Numbered from the stretch's first letter, positions 51,315-60,986 are shown. The stretch: 64,000 nucleotides of DNA from an uncultured SAR116 cluster alpha proteobacterium (GCA_902595515.1 CACJQK010000001.1:124001-188000), one strand, 5' to 3'. Numbers and translations: made by a program. The notes: generated by a model from the sequence alone, not told the origin.

Positions 51315-52631
51315 ATGGAAAAATTTACACTAGGCATTGTTGCTTTTCCTATATTATTTTCAATGCTTGCATTAAGAGTTCCTATTGGACTAGCAATGTT
51401 AATAGTTGGTTGCTCTGGAACAATTATAATAGCTGGATGGCTTCCAATTTTATCGCAAGTTAAAACTAGTGCTTGGCATTTATTTTCTAATTACTCTTTA
51501 TCTGTCATCCCGCTATTTTTATTAATGGGAAATTTTGCAGGTAAAGCAGGTATGAGTGAAGCACTTTTTAAATTCACTGGAGCATGCCTTGGACACAGAA
51601 AAGGTGGTGTTGCAATGGCAGCAATTGGAGCCTGTGCTGGATTTGGAGCAATTTGTGGCTCGTCACTAGCTACAGCTGCTACAATGGGGAAGGTTGCATT
51701 ACCAGAATTAAGAAGACTTGGATATTCTGGAGCCTTAAGTACAGGCACCCTAGCGGCTGGAGGTACGCTGGGTATTTTAATTCCACCATCAGTTATACTA
51801 ATCATATATTCAATTTTAACAGAACAAAATATTGCTAAAATGTTTTTGGCTGCCTTCATACCAGGTATTTTAGCAGCTCTGGGATACATATTTGCAATTG
51901 GTTTATATGTTAGATTTGTAAAAGGTTCGGGACCAACAAAGGAAAGAGTTGGCTGGAAAGAAAGGTTGTTTTTATTTAAGAATATTTGGCAGATCATTCT
52001 AATTTTTTTAGTGATGATCGGGGGTATTTATTTAGGTTGGTTTACTCCAACAGAAGGTGGTGCTATAGGGGCTGGCGGAGCAGGTTTAATAGCAATTTCT
52101 AACAAAAACTTTAAATTTGGTGACTTAGTTGATGTGATAGAGAGTACAGCAATAACTTCTGCTATGATATTTCTAGTACTTTTAGGTGCAGAATTTTTCA
52201 ACTCATTTATAGCATTAACACAACTTCCAAACCAATTAGGTGAGATTGCATTAGAAAATAACTTTTCACCTTATCTAATTGTAGCTTGTATTCTTGTACT
52301 ATATTTGTTTTTGGGCTGTTTAATGGATAGCCTGGCAATGATATTACTCACCATACCAGTTTTTTTCCCTTTGATAATGACATTGGATTTTGGAATGTCT
52401 GCTGAAGAGACAGCAATATGGTTTGGAATATTAACACTCATCGTCGTAGAAGTAGGATTAATCACACCTCCAGTTGGATTAAATGTTTTTATTATCAATA
52501 AGATGGCTGGAGATGTCAGCATTACTGAGACATTCAAAGGAGTTTTACCATTTTTGTTTAGTGATATCTTAAGAGTTATACTTTTATTCTCTTTTCCTGG
52601 TATTACACTATTTCTTCTTAAAATTTTTTGA
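51315..52631 (+). CDS. dctM: TRAP transporter large permease (DctM)
   Basis: A 438-residue large subunit with about twelve spans. I choose ATG 51315; the longer frame merely overlaps dctQ. Typical segments are ALRVPIGLAMLIVG, SVIPLFLLMGNFAGKAG, SSLATAATMGKVALPELRR, GTLGILIPPSVILIIYS and, near the end, VEVGLITPPVGLNVF. It completes the TRAP set begun by the 49733 dctP. Confidence 0.94.
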   Translation: MEKFTLGIVAFPILFSMLALRVPIGLAMLIVGCSGTIIIAGWLPILSQVKTSAWHLFSNYSLSVIPLFLLMGNFAGKAGMSEALFKFTGACLGHRKGGVAMAAIGACAGFGAICGSSLATAATMGKVALPELRRLGYSGALSTGTLAAGGTLGILIPPSVILIIYSILTEQNIAKMFLAAFIPGILAALGYIFAIGLYVRFVKGSGPTKERVGWKERLFLFKNIWQIILIFLVMIGGIYLGWFTPTEGGAIGAGGAGLIAISNKNFKFGDLVDVIESTAITSAMIFLVLLGAEFFNSFIALTQLPNQLGEIALENNFSPYLIVACILVLYLFLGCLMDSLAMILLTIPVFFPLIMTLDFGMSAEETAIWFGILTLIVVEVGLITPPVGLNVFIINKMAGDVSITETFKGVLPFLFSDILRVILLFSFPGITLFLLKIF

Positions 52632-52762
52632 AATTAATTTTTAACTCTATCTGACTTATAAAATCTCATAACAGTATTTTTATTTAATCTGTTAATATTT
52701 CTTATTTGACTTTTACTTATATATGCTGAGTATGAAATAATACTAAAATTTGGAGGAAATAA

Positions 52763-53788
52763 ATGATTAATATTAGAAGAATTATTGCAGTTGGTTTGAT
52801 GGTTCTTATGTCAAACATATATGCAAATTTAGTTCTTGCCGCTGTTGATGGACCAGATGTTTTTTGGAAATTTAGTCTCTGGGGAAAAAGAAGAGCTTTT
52901 ACCGAAGGCGCAGAAACATTATCAAAAAGATTATCTGAAGAAACTAATGGTAAATTCAAACTTAAGATTTTCTATGGGGGACAACTATCTAAATCAAAAG
53001 AAAATCTGGATGGATTAAAAGCCAACTCATTTGAAATGGCTGCTTTTTGTAATTTTTACCACCCAGGTAAAAATGCAGGATTAATGGTTTTAACTATGCC
53101 GTTTCTACCAATGGGAGATTTTGATAAAGATGCAAAGATTAGACAAGCTGTGTATGATCATCCAATTGTCTCAGGTCAGTTGGCTAAATGGAATGCTATG
53201 CTATACATGACATCTAATCTTCCTCAATATGAGTTCTTAGGTAAAGGAAAACCACCAACTAGCTTGTCAGATTTTAAAGGAATGAGAGTTCGTGCTGGTG
53301 GTGGTGTAGGTAAAGCTATGGAAAAATTAGGAGCTATAAGACAAACCGTTCCAGCTAGTGAAGTTTATACATTAATTTCAAGAGGTGCTGTGGATGCTGT
53401 TTCTTTTCCTTATACATATGCTCACGCTGCATATAAGATTCATGAAGTTGCAGAATGGTATACTGCTAATTTATCACCAGGAACCTCTGACTGTCCATAT
53501 GTCATAAACAAAACTTCATACAACAAACTACCTAAACAATATCAAAAACTGCTTCAAGATTTAAAGCCTGAAGCATTAGCTTCAATGAAAGCTGCTTATA
53601 AAAAAGCTGATGATAAAAATTTACCAATGTTTAAATCAAAACTTCAAGAAATAAAGTATGACGAAAAAACTTTAGCAGAGTTTAGAAAAACTGCAGGTAA
53701 ACCTGTTTGGGACGCTTGGGTAAATGCAAATAAAGATAAATTTGATGCTCAAGCCTTACTAGATTTAATTTTTGCAACTGCAAAATAG
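52763..53788 (+). CDS. dctP: TRAP transporter substrate-binding protein (DctP family), second set
   Basis: A 341-residue binding protein with a signal peptide (IIAVGLMVLMSNIYANLVLA). The conserved arginine is in FKGMRVRAGGGVG; PASEVYTLISRGAVDAVSF is the usual DctP segment. TTGGAGG gives a strong ribosome site. Only moderately similar to the 49733 protein, so it probably binds another acid. A textbook terminator directly follows its stop. Confidence 0.92.
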   Translation: MINIRRIIAVGLMVLMSNIYANLVLAAVDGPDVFWKFSLWGKRRAFTEGAETLSKRLSEETNGKFKLKIFYGGQLSKSKENLDGLKANSFEMAAFCNFYHPGKNAGLMVLTMPFLPMGDFDKDAKIRQAVYDHPIVSGQLAKWNAMLYMTSNLPQYEFLGKGKPPTSLSDFKGMRVRAGGGVGKAMEKLGAIRQTVPASEVYTLISRGAVDAVSFPYTYAHAAYKIHEVAEWYTANLSPGTSDCPYVINKTSYNKLPKQYQKLLQDLKPEALASMKAAYKKADDKNLPMFKSKLQEIKYDEKTLAEFRKTAGKPVWDAWVNANKDKFDAQALLDLIFATAK

Positions 53789-53798
53789 TTACATCTTG

Positions 53799-53834
53799 GC
53801 ATGTGTGTAATTTTTTACACACATGCTAATTTTT
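53799..53834 (+). terminator. Rho-independent terminator between dctP and dctQ
   Basis: The perfect 12-bp stem GCATGTGTGTAA (53799-53810) with TTACACACATGC (53815-53826) has a TTTT loop and is followed by TAATTTTTT. It ends just 3 bases before the dctQ ATG (53838), so it works as an attenuator within the operon unless a promoter lies inside dctP. Confidence 0.85.
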
Positions 53835-53837
53835 TAA

Positions 53838-54413
53838 ATGTCTAAAATCTTAACTAAATCAAATAATTACCTCAGTGTATTCGAAGATTATTTAATAAAG
53901 ATATCTGGTATTTCCTTATTTGTTGTGATGATACTTACATCATTTCAAATTATATCACGGGTGTTAGGTTATCCGTGGCCAGGATATTTAGAATTATCAG
54001 AACTATCAATTTCAATTTTTGCTTTTTTAGGTGTTGCATACGCTCAGCGACTTGATGCACATATTAGAATGGAGCTTTTAGTTGGAAATTTAAAAGGACG
54101 TGCTAAATGGCTACTTGAATTTTTTTCTACAATCTTTTCTTTCTTAGTTGTTTTAATATTAATTTATTATAGTTGGTTATTTGCAATTGATGCATATAAA
54201 ATAGGCGATACAACTTACGATTACTTATATCCTACATGGCCAGCAAAAATACTTGTTCCCATTGCCTTTACTATATGGGCACTAAGACTGTTCCTTGAAA
54301 TATTTGGTTTTTTAAGAATGATTTTATTTAAAAACTTAGAGCCAATAGCTATTCCAATCATGAAGACACCTGAAGAACTCGCAAACGAAGAAATAAAGGT
54401 AATTAAGGACTGA
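53838..54413 (+). CDS. dctQ: TRAP transporter small permease (DctQ)
   Basis: A 191-residue four-span protein with the DctQ pattern: MILTSFQIISRVLGYPWPG (conserved R and W), ELSELSISIFAFLGVAYAQR and DAHIRMELLV. It starts 3 bases after the T-run of a terminator and has no Shine-Dalgarno sequence. It is followed after 3 bases by dctM. Confidence 0.9.
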   Translation: MSKILTKSNNYLSVFEDYLIKISGISLFVVMILTSFQIISRVLGYPWPGYLELSELSISIFAFLGVAYAQRLDAHIRMELLVGNLKGRAKWLLEFFSTIFSFLVVLILIYYSWLFAIDAYKIGDTTYDYLYPTWPAKILVPIAFTIWALRLFLEIFGFLRMILFKNLEPIAIPIMKTPEELANEEIKVIKD

Positions 54414-54416
54414 TTA

Positions 54417-55820
54417 ATGTTTAGTAAATTACTAAGTGGACAACCATCAGGGATTTTTGGAATTGGGTATGAAGACCCAACGACAGTTGGTATAATTTGT
54501 ACTATTATTTTACTAATCTTAGTTGTTTCTGGTGTAAGAGTCGTATTTGCAGCTAGTATTGCTGGTATGATTGGGTTAGTTGAATTAATAGGTGTTGGTC
54601 CTGCTCTCGCTAATATTGGTGCTATTCCATACTCTAAGTCTGTAACATTTGTTCTTGGATTATTGCCTATTTTTATTTTAATAGGATTTTTGGCCTACCA
54701 AGCTGGGATGACAAGACAGCTATATGACTGTGCAAAAGCCTGGATTGGTTTTGTCCCTGGTGGTCTCGCAGTTGCTACAGTTTTTGCAACTGCTGGGTTT
54801 GCTGCTGTTTCTGGAGCCTCAACAGCTACAGCCGCAGTTTTTTCAAGGGTAGCTATACCAGAGATGTTAAAAGAGGGATATGATCGAAAATTGGCTGCAG
54901 GAGTAGTCGCAGCAGGTGGAACTCTTGCGTCATTAATACCACCTTCTGCTATTTTAGTTATATATGCAATAATTGTTGAGGAATCAGTTGGAGCTCTATT
55001 ACTAGCAGGTTTTTTACCGGGGATATTTTCAGCTGTAGTCTATGGTGCAATTATAGTTATCTGGGCTAAAATAAACCCTAACTTAGGACCTCCAGGTAGA
55101 AGGTACACGCTTAATGAGAAAATCAGAGCTCTTCCAGGGGTTATTCCAATAGCAATTGTAATTTCTGTAATTATTAGTGCAATTTACGCTGGTTGGGCAA
55201 CACCAACCGAAGCAGGTGCTTTAGGTGCTTTTGTAGTACTGATTATAGCTGTAATGAGGGGTTTAAAACTAAATTCACTCAATTTTGCATTAATTGAAAC
55301 TGCTAAACTCGTTGCAATGATTTTTTCAATTATATGGGGCGTATTAATTTTTGTTAGATTTCTTGGATTCTCAGGATTACCAGAAACTTTTGCTAATTGG
55401 ATTATTTCATTACCTTTTGATCCTTACATTGTACTAATTTTAATTTTACTTGGTTACGTGGTTTTGGGTATGTTTATTGATGCAATTGGACTTTTATTAT
55501 TAACCTTACCAGTTGTTTATCCTGCAATTATTCTCTTAAATGGTGGCCCAGATGTAACTGCAGATCAAAGTCCTTTTGGAATGACATTTAATCAAGTTAG
55601 TGTTTGGTTTGGGATAATAGTAGTCAAAATGGCAGAGGTGTGCCTAATTACCCCACCTATTGGTCTTAATTGTTTTGTTGTTGCTGGTGTAAGAAAAGAT
55701 ATACCTGTTACAGACGTATTTAAAGGAGTAACCATATTTTTTATTGCAGATATTTTGACTATTTTAGTACTAATAATGTTTCCTGCAATAATAACTTGGC
55801 TACCCGATTTAATGATGTGA
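54417..55820 (+). CDS. dctM: TRAP transporter large permease (DctM)
   Basis: A 467-residue large subunit with about twelve spans. VSGVRVVFAASIAGMIG near the N-terminus, LGLLPIFILIGFLAYQAGM, SGASTATAAVFSRVAIPEM, GTLASLIPPSAILVIYAII and VKMAEVCLITPPIGLNCFV are diagnostic. It ends the second TRAP set. Confidence 0.94.
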   Translation: MFSKLLSGQPSGIFGIGYEDPTTVGIICTIILLILVVSGVRVVFAASIAGMIGLVELIGVGPALANIGAIPYSKSVTFVLGLLPIFILIGFLAYQAGMTRQLYDCAKAWIGFVPGGLAVATVFATAGFAAVSGASTATAAVFSRVAIPEMLKEGYDRKLAAGVVAAGGTLASLIPPSAILVIYAIIVEESVGALLLAGFLPGIFSAVVYGAIIVIWAKINPNLGPPGRRYTLNEKIRALPGVIPIAIVISVIISAIYAGWATPTEAGALGAFVVLIIAVMRGLKLNSLNFALIETAKLVAMIFSIIWGVLIFVRFLGFSGLPETFANWIISLPFDPYIVLILILLGYVVLGMFIDAIGLLLLTLPVVYPAIILLNGGPDVTADQSPFGMTFNQVSVWFGIIVVKMAEVCLITPPIGLNCFVVAGVRKDIPVTDVFKGVTIFFIADILTILVLIMFPAIITWLPDLMM

Positions 55821-55953
55821 TTTTTACAAATTGGCTTGGTTATTTGTTAGTTTGGTAATAATACTCAACATAATATAATTTCAAATTTGATTCGCATAAT
55901 TACATAATTTCTTTATAAATTAATTACTATTATAAATTATAAGGGGAACATAT

Positions 55954-57132
55954 ATGAAAAAAACATTAATTTCATTTATGCTATCAATATTCTTAATTTT
56001 TCCAGCTATTGCAGATAATGTAAAAATTGGAATTATTCTTGGATTTACAGGTCCTATTGAATCTTTAGCGCCTGTGATGGCTAAAAGTGCTGAAATGGCT
56101 ATTGATGAAGTAAATAAATCAGGTAACTTTACTCATGGCAAAATAGATAGTGTCAGAGGTGACTCAACATGTGTTGATGCTGCTGCTGCGCAAGCAGCTG
56201 CAGAAAGATTGATTACTGCAGAAAAAGTGAATGCTATAATGGGTGCTGATTGCTCTGGTGTTACTACTGCTGTTTTAAAAAACGTAGCAATGCCAAATGG
56301 TATTGTTATGATATCTCCATCTGCAACATCACCAGCACTATCAACTGAGCCTGATAATGGCTTGTTTTTTAGAACCGCACCATCAGATGCTAGACAAGGT
56401 GAAGTTATAGCAGATTTATTAATGGAAAAAGGTTTTAAAACGGCTGCCTTATCACACACAAACAATGACTATGGAAAAGGCTTAGCTGCAAGTATTCAAA
56501 AAAACTTCACCTCTAAAGGAGGTAAAATTACCATAACAGCATCTCATGAGGATGGTAAAGCTGACTATAGTGCTGAAGTTGCTGCTCTTGCCCAAGCTGG
56601 TGGTGATATTTTGATAGTCGCAGGCTACCTTGATCAGGGAGGTAAAGGTATAATACAAGCATCATTAGATGCAGACGCATTTAATAAATTTTTCTTACCA
56701 GATGGTATGATAGGTGATTCTCTTCCAAAAGCTATTGGTCCAGATCTCAATGGATCAATTGGATCTGTTCCAGGTACAGACAGCCCAGGCGCAGCTAAAT
56801 ATTCAGAATTAGCAAAAGCGGCAGGTTTTGAGTCTGGGCCTTACGGACCTGAGTCTTATGATGCCGCAGCTCTAATTATGCTTGCAATGGAAAAGTCAAA
56901 ATCCACTAAAAGTAATATTTTTAAAGCTAGTGTTATGGATGTAGCTAACGCTCCCGGAGAGAAAATTTTTCCAGGTGAACTTGGTAAAGCACTAAAATTA
57001 ATTAAGGCAGGAAAGGATGTAGACTATGTTGGAGCAACAGCCCTAGAGCTTGTTGGTGCTGGCGAGTCCTCAGGAAGTTTTGCCGAAATATTAATCGACA
57101 ACCAAAAAACCAACAAAGTTGGTTATAGGTAA
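55954..57132 (+). CDS. Branched-chain-amino-acid-type ABC transporter binding protein (LivJ/K family)
   Basis: A 392-residue periplasmic binding protein with a signal peptide (MKKTLISFMLSIFLIFPAIA, cleaved before DNVKIG). The type I fold is shown by KIGIILGFTGPIESLAPVMA, DSTCVDAAAAQAAAERLI, MISPSATSPALS and SHTNNDYGKGLA. AAGGGGA precedes the ATG. The family carries leucine-like amino acids, amides or urea; the ligand is unknown. A terminator follows directly. Confidence 0.92.
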   Translation: MKKTLISFMLSIFLIFPAIADNVKIGIILGFTGPIESLAPVMAKSAEMAIDEVNKSGNFTHGKIDSVRGDSTCVDAAAAQAAAERLITAEKVNAIMGADCSGVTTAVLKNVAMPNGIVMISPSATSPALSTEPDNGLFFRTAPSDARQGEVIADLLMEKGFKTAALSHTNNDYGKGLAASIQKNFTSKGGKITITASHEDGKADYSAEVAALAQAGGDILIVAGYLDQGGKGIIQASLDADAFNKFFLPDGMIGDSLPKAIGPDLNGSIGSVPGTDSPGAAKYSELAKAAGFESGPYGPESYDAAALIMLAMEKSKSTKSNIFKASVMDVANAPGEKIFPGELGKALKLIKAGKDVDYVGATALELVGAGESSGSFAEILIDNQKTNKVGYR

Positions 57133-57138
57133 AATTAG

Positions 57139-57174
57139 AAAAGGCTTAGGATATTTTCTTAAGCCTTTTTTTTT
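57139..57174 (+). terminator. Rho-independent terminator between the binding protein and ATPase genes
   Basis: AAAAGGCTTAGGA (57139-57151) pairs with TCTTAAGCCTTTT, with one G-U pair, around a short T-rich loop, and is followed by a run of T ending at 57174. The ATG of the ATPase gene is at 57177, only 2 bases later. This separates a strongly expressed binding protein from the rest of the operon. Confidence 0.85.
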
Positions 57175-57176
57175 AT

Positions 57177-57932
57177 ATGCTTAGAGTTAAAAATCTTTAC
57201 AAAAGTTTTGGTGGTATAAGAGCCATAAACGACATTACTTTAGAAATTGAAAAATCATCAATTACAGCACTAATTGGTCCTAACGGCGCAGGTAAGACTA
57301 CTTTATTTAATATAATTAATGGATCTATTAAACCAGATTCTGGAACTGTAGAACTAAATGAAATTGACATTACTGGTTATGAACCTCACCAATTATTTAA
57401 TCTTGGTATTTTAAGAACTTTTCAAATTGCACATGAGTTTTCTTCTTTAACAGTTAAGGACAACCTAATGATGGTTCCTCCAAATCAAACTGGCGAGTCA
57501 ATATTACACACTTGGTTTTCACAAAAAAAAATTAAATTAGAAGAACAAAATATAGCTAGAAAAGCTGATGAAGTAATGGAGTTTCTGCAACTCAAACACT
57601 TAGCAAACGAATACGCAGGAAACCTTTCAGGAGGACAAAAAAAATTATTAGAGTTGGGTAGAACAATGATGGTTGATCCCAAGATTGTTCTTCTTGACGA
57701 AGTTGGAGCTGGTGTTAATAGAACTTTATTAAATACAATAGGTGATGCAATTTTAAGGCTTAACAAAGAATTTGATTATACATTTTGTATGATAGAACAC
57801 GATATTGAATTTATCAGTAGATTGTGTGATCCGGTCATTGTCATGGCAGAAGGATCAATTCTAATGAAGGATAAAATTTCAAAAGTTAAAGAAAACGATA
57901 AAGTTATAGAAGTATATTTGGGTAAAAATTAA
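57177..57932 (+). CDS. livG: Branched-chain-amino-acid ABC transporter ATPase (LivG type)
   Basis: A 251-residue ATPase subunit. Walker A is IGPNGAGKTT (about residues 32-41), the signature is LSGGQKKLLELGR, and Walker B is IVLLDEVGAGVN, in which the usual proline after DE is valine; the catalytic glutamate is kept. The switch histidine is in MIEHDIEF. It has no Shine-Dalgarno sequence because the terminator T-run abuts its ATG. Confidence 0.93.
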   Translation: MLRVKNLYKSFGGIRAINDITLEIEKSSITALIGPNGAGKTTLFNIINGSIKPDSGTVELNEIDITGYEPHQLFNLGILRTFQIAHEFSSLTVKDNLMMVPPNQTGESILHTWFSQKKIKLEEQNIARKADEVMEFLQLKHLANEYAGNLSGGQKKLLELGRTMMVDPKIVLLDEVGAGVNRTLLNTIGDAILRLNKEFDYTFCMIEHDIEFISRLCDPVIVMAEGSILMKDKISKVKENDKVIEVYLGKN

Positions 57933-57938
57933 TAGAAT

Positions 57939-58643
57939 ATGTATTTATTGTCAGGAGAAAATATAACATGTGGATACGGTGCTGTTGACATCGTAACCAA
58001 TTGTAATATAGGAGTTTACAAAGGCAAAATATCATCTGTAGTTGGACCAAATGGAGCTGGAAAGTCCACTGCTATGAAAGCATTATTTGGCCTTCTTCCA
58101 ATTAAAAATGGGAAAGTTGTTTTTGACGGTGAAGATATTACAAATTTACCACCACAACAGAGAGTTTTGAAGGGAATGGGTTTTGTACCACAAACTAATA
58201 ACATTTTTCCCTCTTTAACTGTACAAGAAAACTTAGAAATAGGATCTTTCATAGATCAGAATAATAAAAATGAAATGTTAAAATATGTTTATGATTTATT
58301 TCCTATCCTAAAAGATAAAAAAAATCAGGATGCAGGAGAATTGTCTGGAGGACAAAGACAACAGGTAGCTGTTGGACGAGCATTAATGACAAAACCAAAA
58401 CTTTTAATGCTGGATGAACCCTCTGCTGGTGTTTCTCCAATTATAATGGATGGTTTATTCACTAAAATTAAAGAAATAGCAAATCAAGGAACAGCAGTAT
58501 TAATGGTTGAACAAAATGCAAAACAAGCATTAAAAATATCTGATTTAGGTTTTGTTTTAAGTCAAGGTAAAAATCTTTTTACAGACAGTGGGAATTCTCT
58601 TTTAGCAAATAAAGAAGTACGTCAAGCTTTTTTAGGAGGTTAA
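57939..58643 (+). CDS. livF: Branched-chain-amino-acid ABC transporter ATPase (LivF type)
   Basis: A 234-residue ATPase subunit with Walker A VGPNGAGKST (about residues 34-43), signature LSGGQRQQVAVGRAL, Walker B LLMLDEPSAGVSP and the switch region MVEQNAKQAL, typical of LivF. It pairs with LivG. It starts 6 bases after livG. Confidence 0.95.
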   Translation: MYLLSGENITCGYGAVDIVTNCNIGVYKGKISSVVGPNGAGKSTAMKALFGLLPIKNGKVVFDGEDITNLPPQQRVLKGMGFVPQTNNIFPSLTVQENLEIGSFIDQNNKNEMLKYVYDLFPILKDKKNQDAGELSGGQRQQVAVGRALMTKPKLLMLDEPSAGVSPIIMDGLFTKIKEIANQGTAVLMVEQNAKQALKISDLGFVLSQGKNLFTDSGNSLLANKEVRQAFLGG

Positions 58644-58649
58644 ATAATT

Positions 58650-59660
58650 GTGGATTTTATAAATGGTATTACTTTAATTGCGAACTATATTGTTATTCCT
58701 GGACTCACCTATGGAAGCCAATTAGCGCTTGGAGCGCTGGGCATCACTATAATTTATAGCGTTTTAAGATTTTCAAATTTTGCTCATGGTGAGTTTATGT
58801 CTTTCGGAGCAATGAATTCAATTCTTCTGAGTTGGTTATTTATTAGCCTTGGAGTTACCTTAAATCCACTTCCAACAGCTATAATTGTTTTACCAATAGC
58901 TATAGTATTAACTATTTCTTATTGTATTATTATGGATAAATTTATTTTTAAATTTTACCGAAAACAAAATTCTAAAAGTGTAATTAATTTAATAGTGTCT
59001 ATTGGAGTAATGTTTTTTACAGGTGGGTTAATCAGATTTATAGTTGGTCCAGGAGATAAAAACTTTTTTGACGGAGAGAGATTTATTTTAAAGGCTAGAA
59101 CCTTTAAAAATATAACAGGCCTAAACGAGGGCCTTACCCTTAAAACAACCCAAGGTATTACAATTATTTTAAGTGTTCTACTAGTTATTTTATTATTTTG
59201 GTTTTTAAATAAAACTAAAACAGGCAAATCAATGCGAGCGTATTCAGACAATAAAGAGCTAGCATTGTTATCAGGTATAAATCCTGAAAAAGTTGTTTTA
59301 ATAACTTGGATAATAACTGGAACATTGGCCTGTGTTGCTGGAACTCTATATGGATTAGACAAAAGTTATAAACCATTTACATATCTTCATTTAGTGTTAC
59401 CAATTTTTTCTGCTGCTATTGTAGGTGGTGTAGGAAACCCAGTTGGTGCAATTATAGGAGGATTTGTTATAGCTTTTTCAGAATTAATAATAACATTCGC
59501 TTATAAAAAAATATTTTTTTACTTTCTTCCAATTAATTTTGTACCAGAAGGATTATTACAAATTCTCTCAACCGATTACAAAATAGCTATATCTTTTTTG
59601 ATATTAGTTTTAGTACTACTAATTAAACCAACTGGGATCTACAAAGGTAAAATAATTTAA
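58650..59660 (+). CDS. livH: Branched-chain-amino-acid ABC transporter permease (LivH type)
   Basis: A 336-residue permease with about eight spans. GLTYGSQLALGALGITIIYS near the N-terminus, RFSNFAHGEFMSFGAM (a LivH hallmark) and KTGKSMRAYSDNKELALLSG (the ATPase-contact loop, about residue 190) are clear. GTG 58650 is the start, behind AGGAGG at the end of livF. Confidence 0.93.
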   Translation: MDFINGITLIANYIVIPGLTYGSQLALGALGITIIYSVLRFSNFAHGEFMSFGAMNSILLSWLFISLGVTLNPLPTAIIVLPIAIVLTISYCIIMDKFIFKFYRKQNSKSVINLIVSIGVMFFTGGLIRFIVGPGDKNFFDGERFILKARTFKNITGLNEGLTLKTTQGITIILSVLLVILLFWFLNKTKTGKSMRAYSDNKELALLSGINPEKVVLITWIITGTLACVAGTLYGLDKSYKPFTYLHLVLPIFSAAIVGGVGNPVGAIIGGFVIAFSELIITFAYKKIFFYFLPINFVPEGLLQILSTDYKIAISFLILVLVLLIKPTGIYKGKII

Positions 59661-59670
59661 AGATTTAAAA

Positions 59671-60984
59671 ATGACCAATGCTTCACGAATAAAATTCCTT
59701 TATATTTTAATGACTATAACATTACTTCTAGTTGGTTTTTTCCAAAGTTGGAATGTGGCACTAACAATATTTAATTTATGTTTAATTTCATCGATAATGA
59801 CCCTCGGCATAAATATTCAATGGGGTAATGCAGGCATCGTTAACTTTGGTGTAATGGGTTTTGCTGCATTAGGTGGGCTGGCAAATATTATTATATCTAT
59901 GCCACCTACCCAAAATGCTTGGAAAGTAGGTGGTGAAATTATAATAATTGGATTATTGGTGTTTACTTTATCTGTCATTTTTTCAATTTTATTATTTAAA
60001 AAAAGTAACTTAAATAACAAAATTAAGTACTTAATTTCATTTGCCTTTATAGTTTCTGGTTATTTTGTAATGCGTCTTTTAGTTGATGCCCCTATTGAAA
60101 AAATAGAAGCTATAGAGCCTGCAAAAACAGGTTATTTAGGAGGATTTAATTTACCAGTTTTATTATCCTGGCCTGTAGGAGGTTTGTTAGCAGCTTTCTC
60201 AGCTTTTATAATTGGAAAAATTTCTCTTGGCTTAAGATCAGATTATCTAGCTATTGCAACTCTAGGTATTTCAGAGATTATTATTTATTTCTTAAAAAAT
60301 GAAGATTGGTTATCTAGGGGGGTTAAAAACGTTAACGGCTTACCAAGACCAGTTCCCTATGAAATTGAGCTTCAGTCAAAAGAATGGGTTTTAAAAGTAT
60401 CAGATTATCTAGATATGCCTATTACTGAACTTTCATCAATTATAGTAAAATTATCTTACTCAATATTATTTTGTGTAGTTTTGTTAATTGTTTTATTTTT
60501 GCTTGAAATAGCAGTTAAATCACCATGGGGTCGAATGATGAGAGCAATAAGAGACAATGAAGTTTCAGCAAATGCAATGGGTAAAAATATTAAGCAAAGA
60601 CACTTACAAGTCTTTATAATTGGATCTGCAATCGTTGGACTTGCTGGAGCAATGTTGACTACGCTTGATGGTCAATTTACCCCTGTGTCATATCAACCTT
60701 TAAGATATACGTTTTTAATATGGATTATGGTAATAGTTGGTGGATCAGGCAACAATTTTGGTTCAATAATTGGTGGCTTTTTGATTTGGTTTTTTTGGGT
60801 TCAGTCTGAACCTCTTGGTTTGTGGTTTATATCTCAAATCACTACTCATATATCTGATGCCATTATAATTAAAAGTCATTTATTAGAAAATGCTGCCCAT
60901 ATAAGGTTGATGTTCATGGGTATGATATTATTGATCACATTAAGATTTGCCCCTAAAGGCCTAATACCTGAAGTGAAACGTTAA
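59671..60984 (+). CDS. livM: Branched-chain-amino-acid ABC transporter permease (LivM type)
   Basis: A 437-residue permease with about ten spans. NIQWGNAGIVNFGVMGFAAL, LGLRSDYLAIATLGISEII and SPWGRMMRAIRDNEVSANAM (ATPase-contact loop) identify LivM. It has a loop insertion of about 100 residues compared with short family members. It is followed after 2 bases by a peptidase gene. Confidence 0.92.
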   Translation: MTNASRIKFLYILMTITLLLVGFFQSWNVALTIFNLCLISSIMTLGINIQWGNAGIVNFGVMGFAALGGLANIIISMPPTQNAWKVGGEIIIIGLLVFTLSVIFSILLFKKSNLNNKIKYLISFAFIVSGYFVMRLLVDAPIEKIEAIEPAKTGYLGGFNLPVLLSWPVGGLLAAFSAFIIGKISLGLRSDYLAIATLGISEIIIYFLKNEDWLSRGVKNVNGLPRPVPYEIELQSKEWVLKVSDYLDMPITELSSIIVKLSYSILFCVVLLIVLFLLEIAVKSPWGRMMRAIRDNEVSANAMGKNIKQRHLQVFIIGSAIVGLAGAMLTTLDGQFTPVSYQPLRYTFLIWIMVIVGGSGNNFGSIIGGFLIWFFWVQSEPLGLWFISQITTHISDAIIIKSHLLENAAHIRLMFMGMILLITLRFAPKGLIPEVKR

Positions 60985-60986
60985 AT

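Noticed and set aside
51491-51997. 168-codon open frame on the minus strand
   Set aside because: It is antisense to dctM, whose membrane and motif pattern is clear; the antisense product is Pro/Ala-rich in the way typical of shadow frames.
58955-59362. 135-codon open frame on the minus strand
   Set aside because: It is antisense to livH; no support beyond being open.
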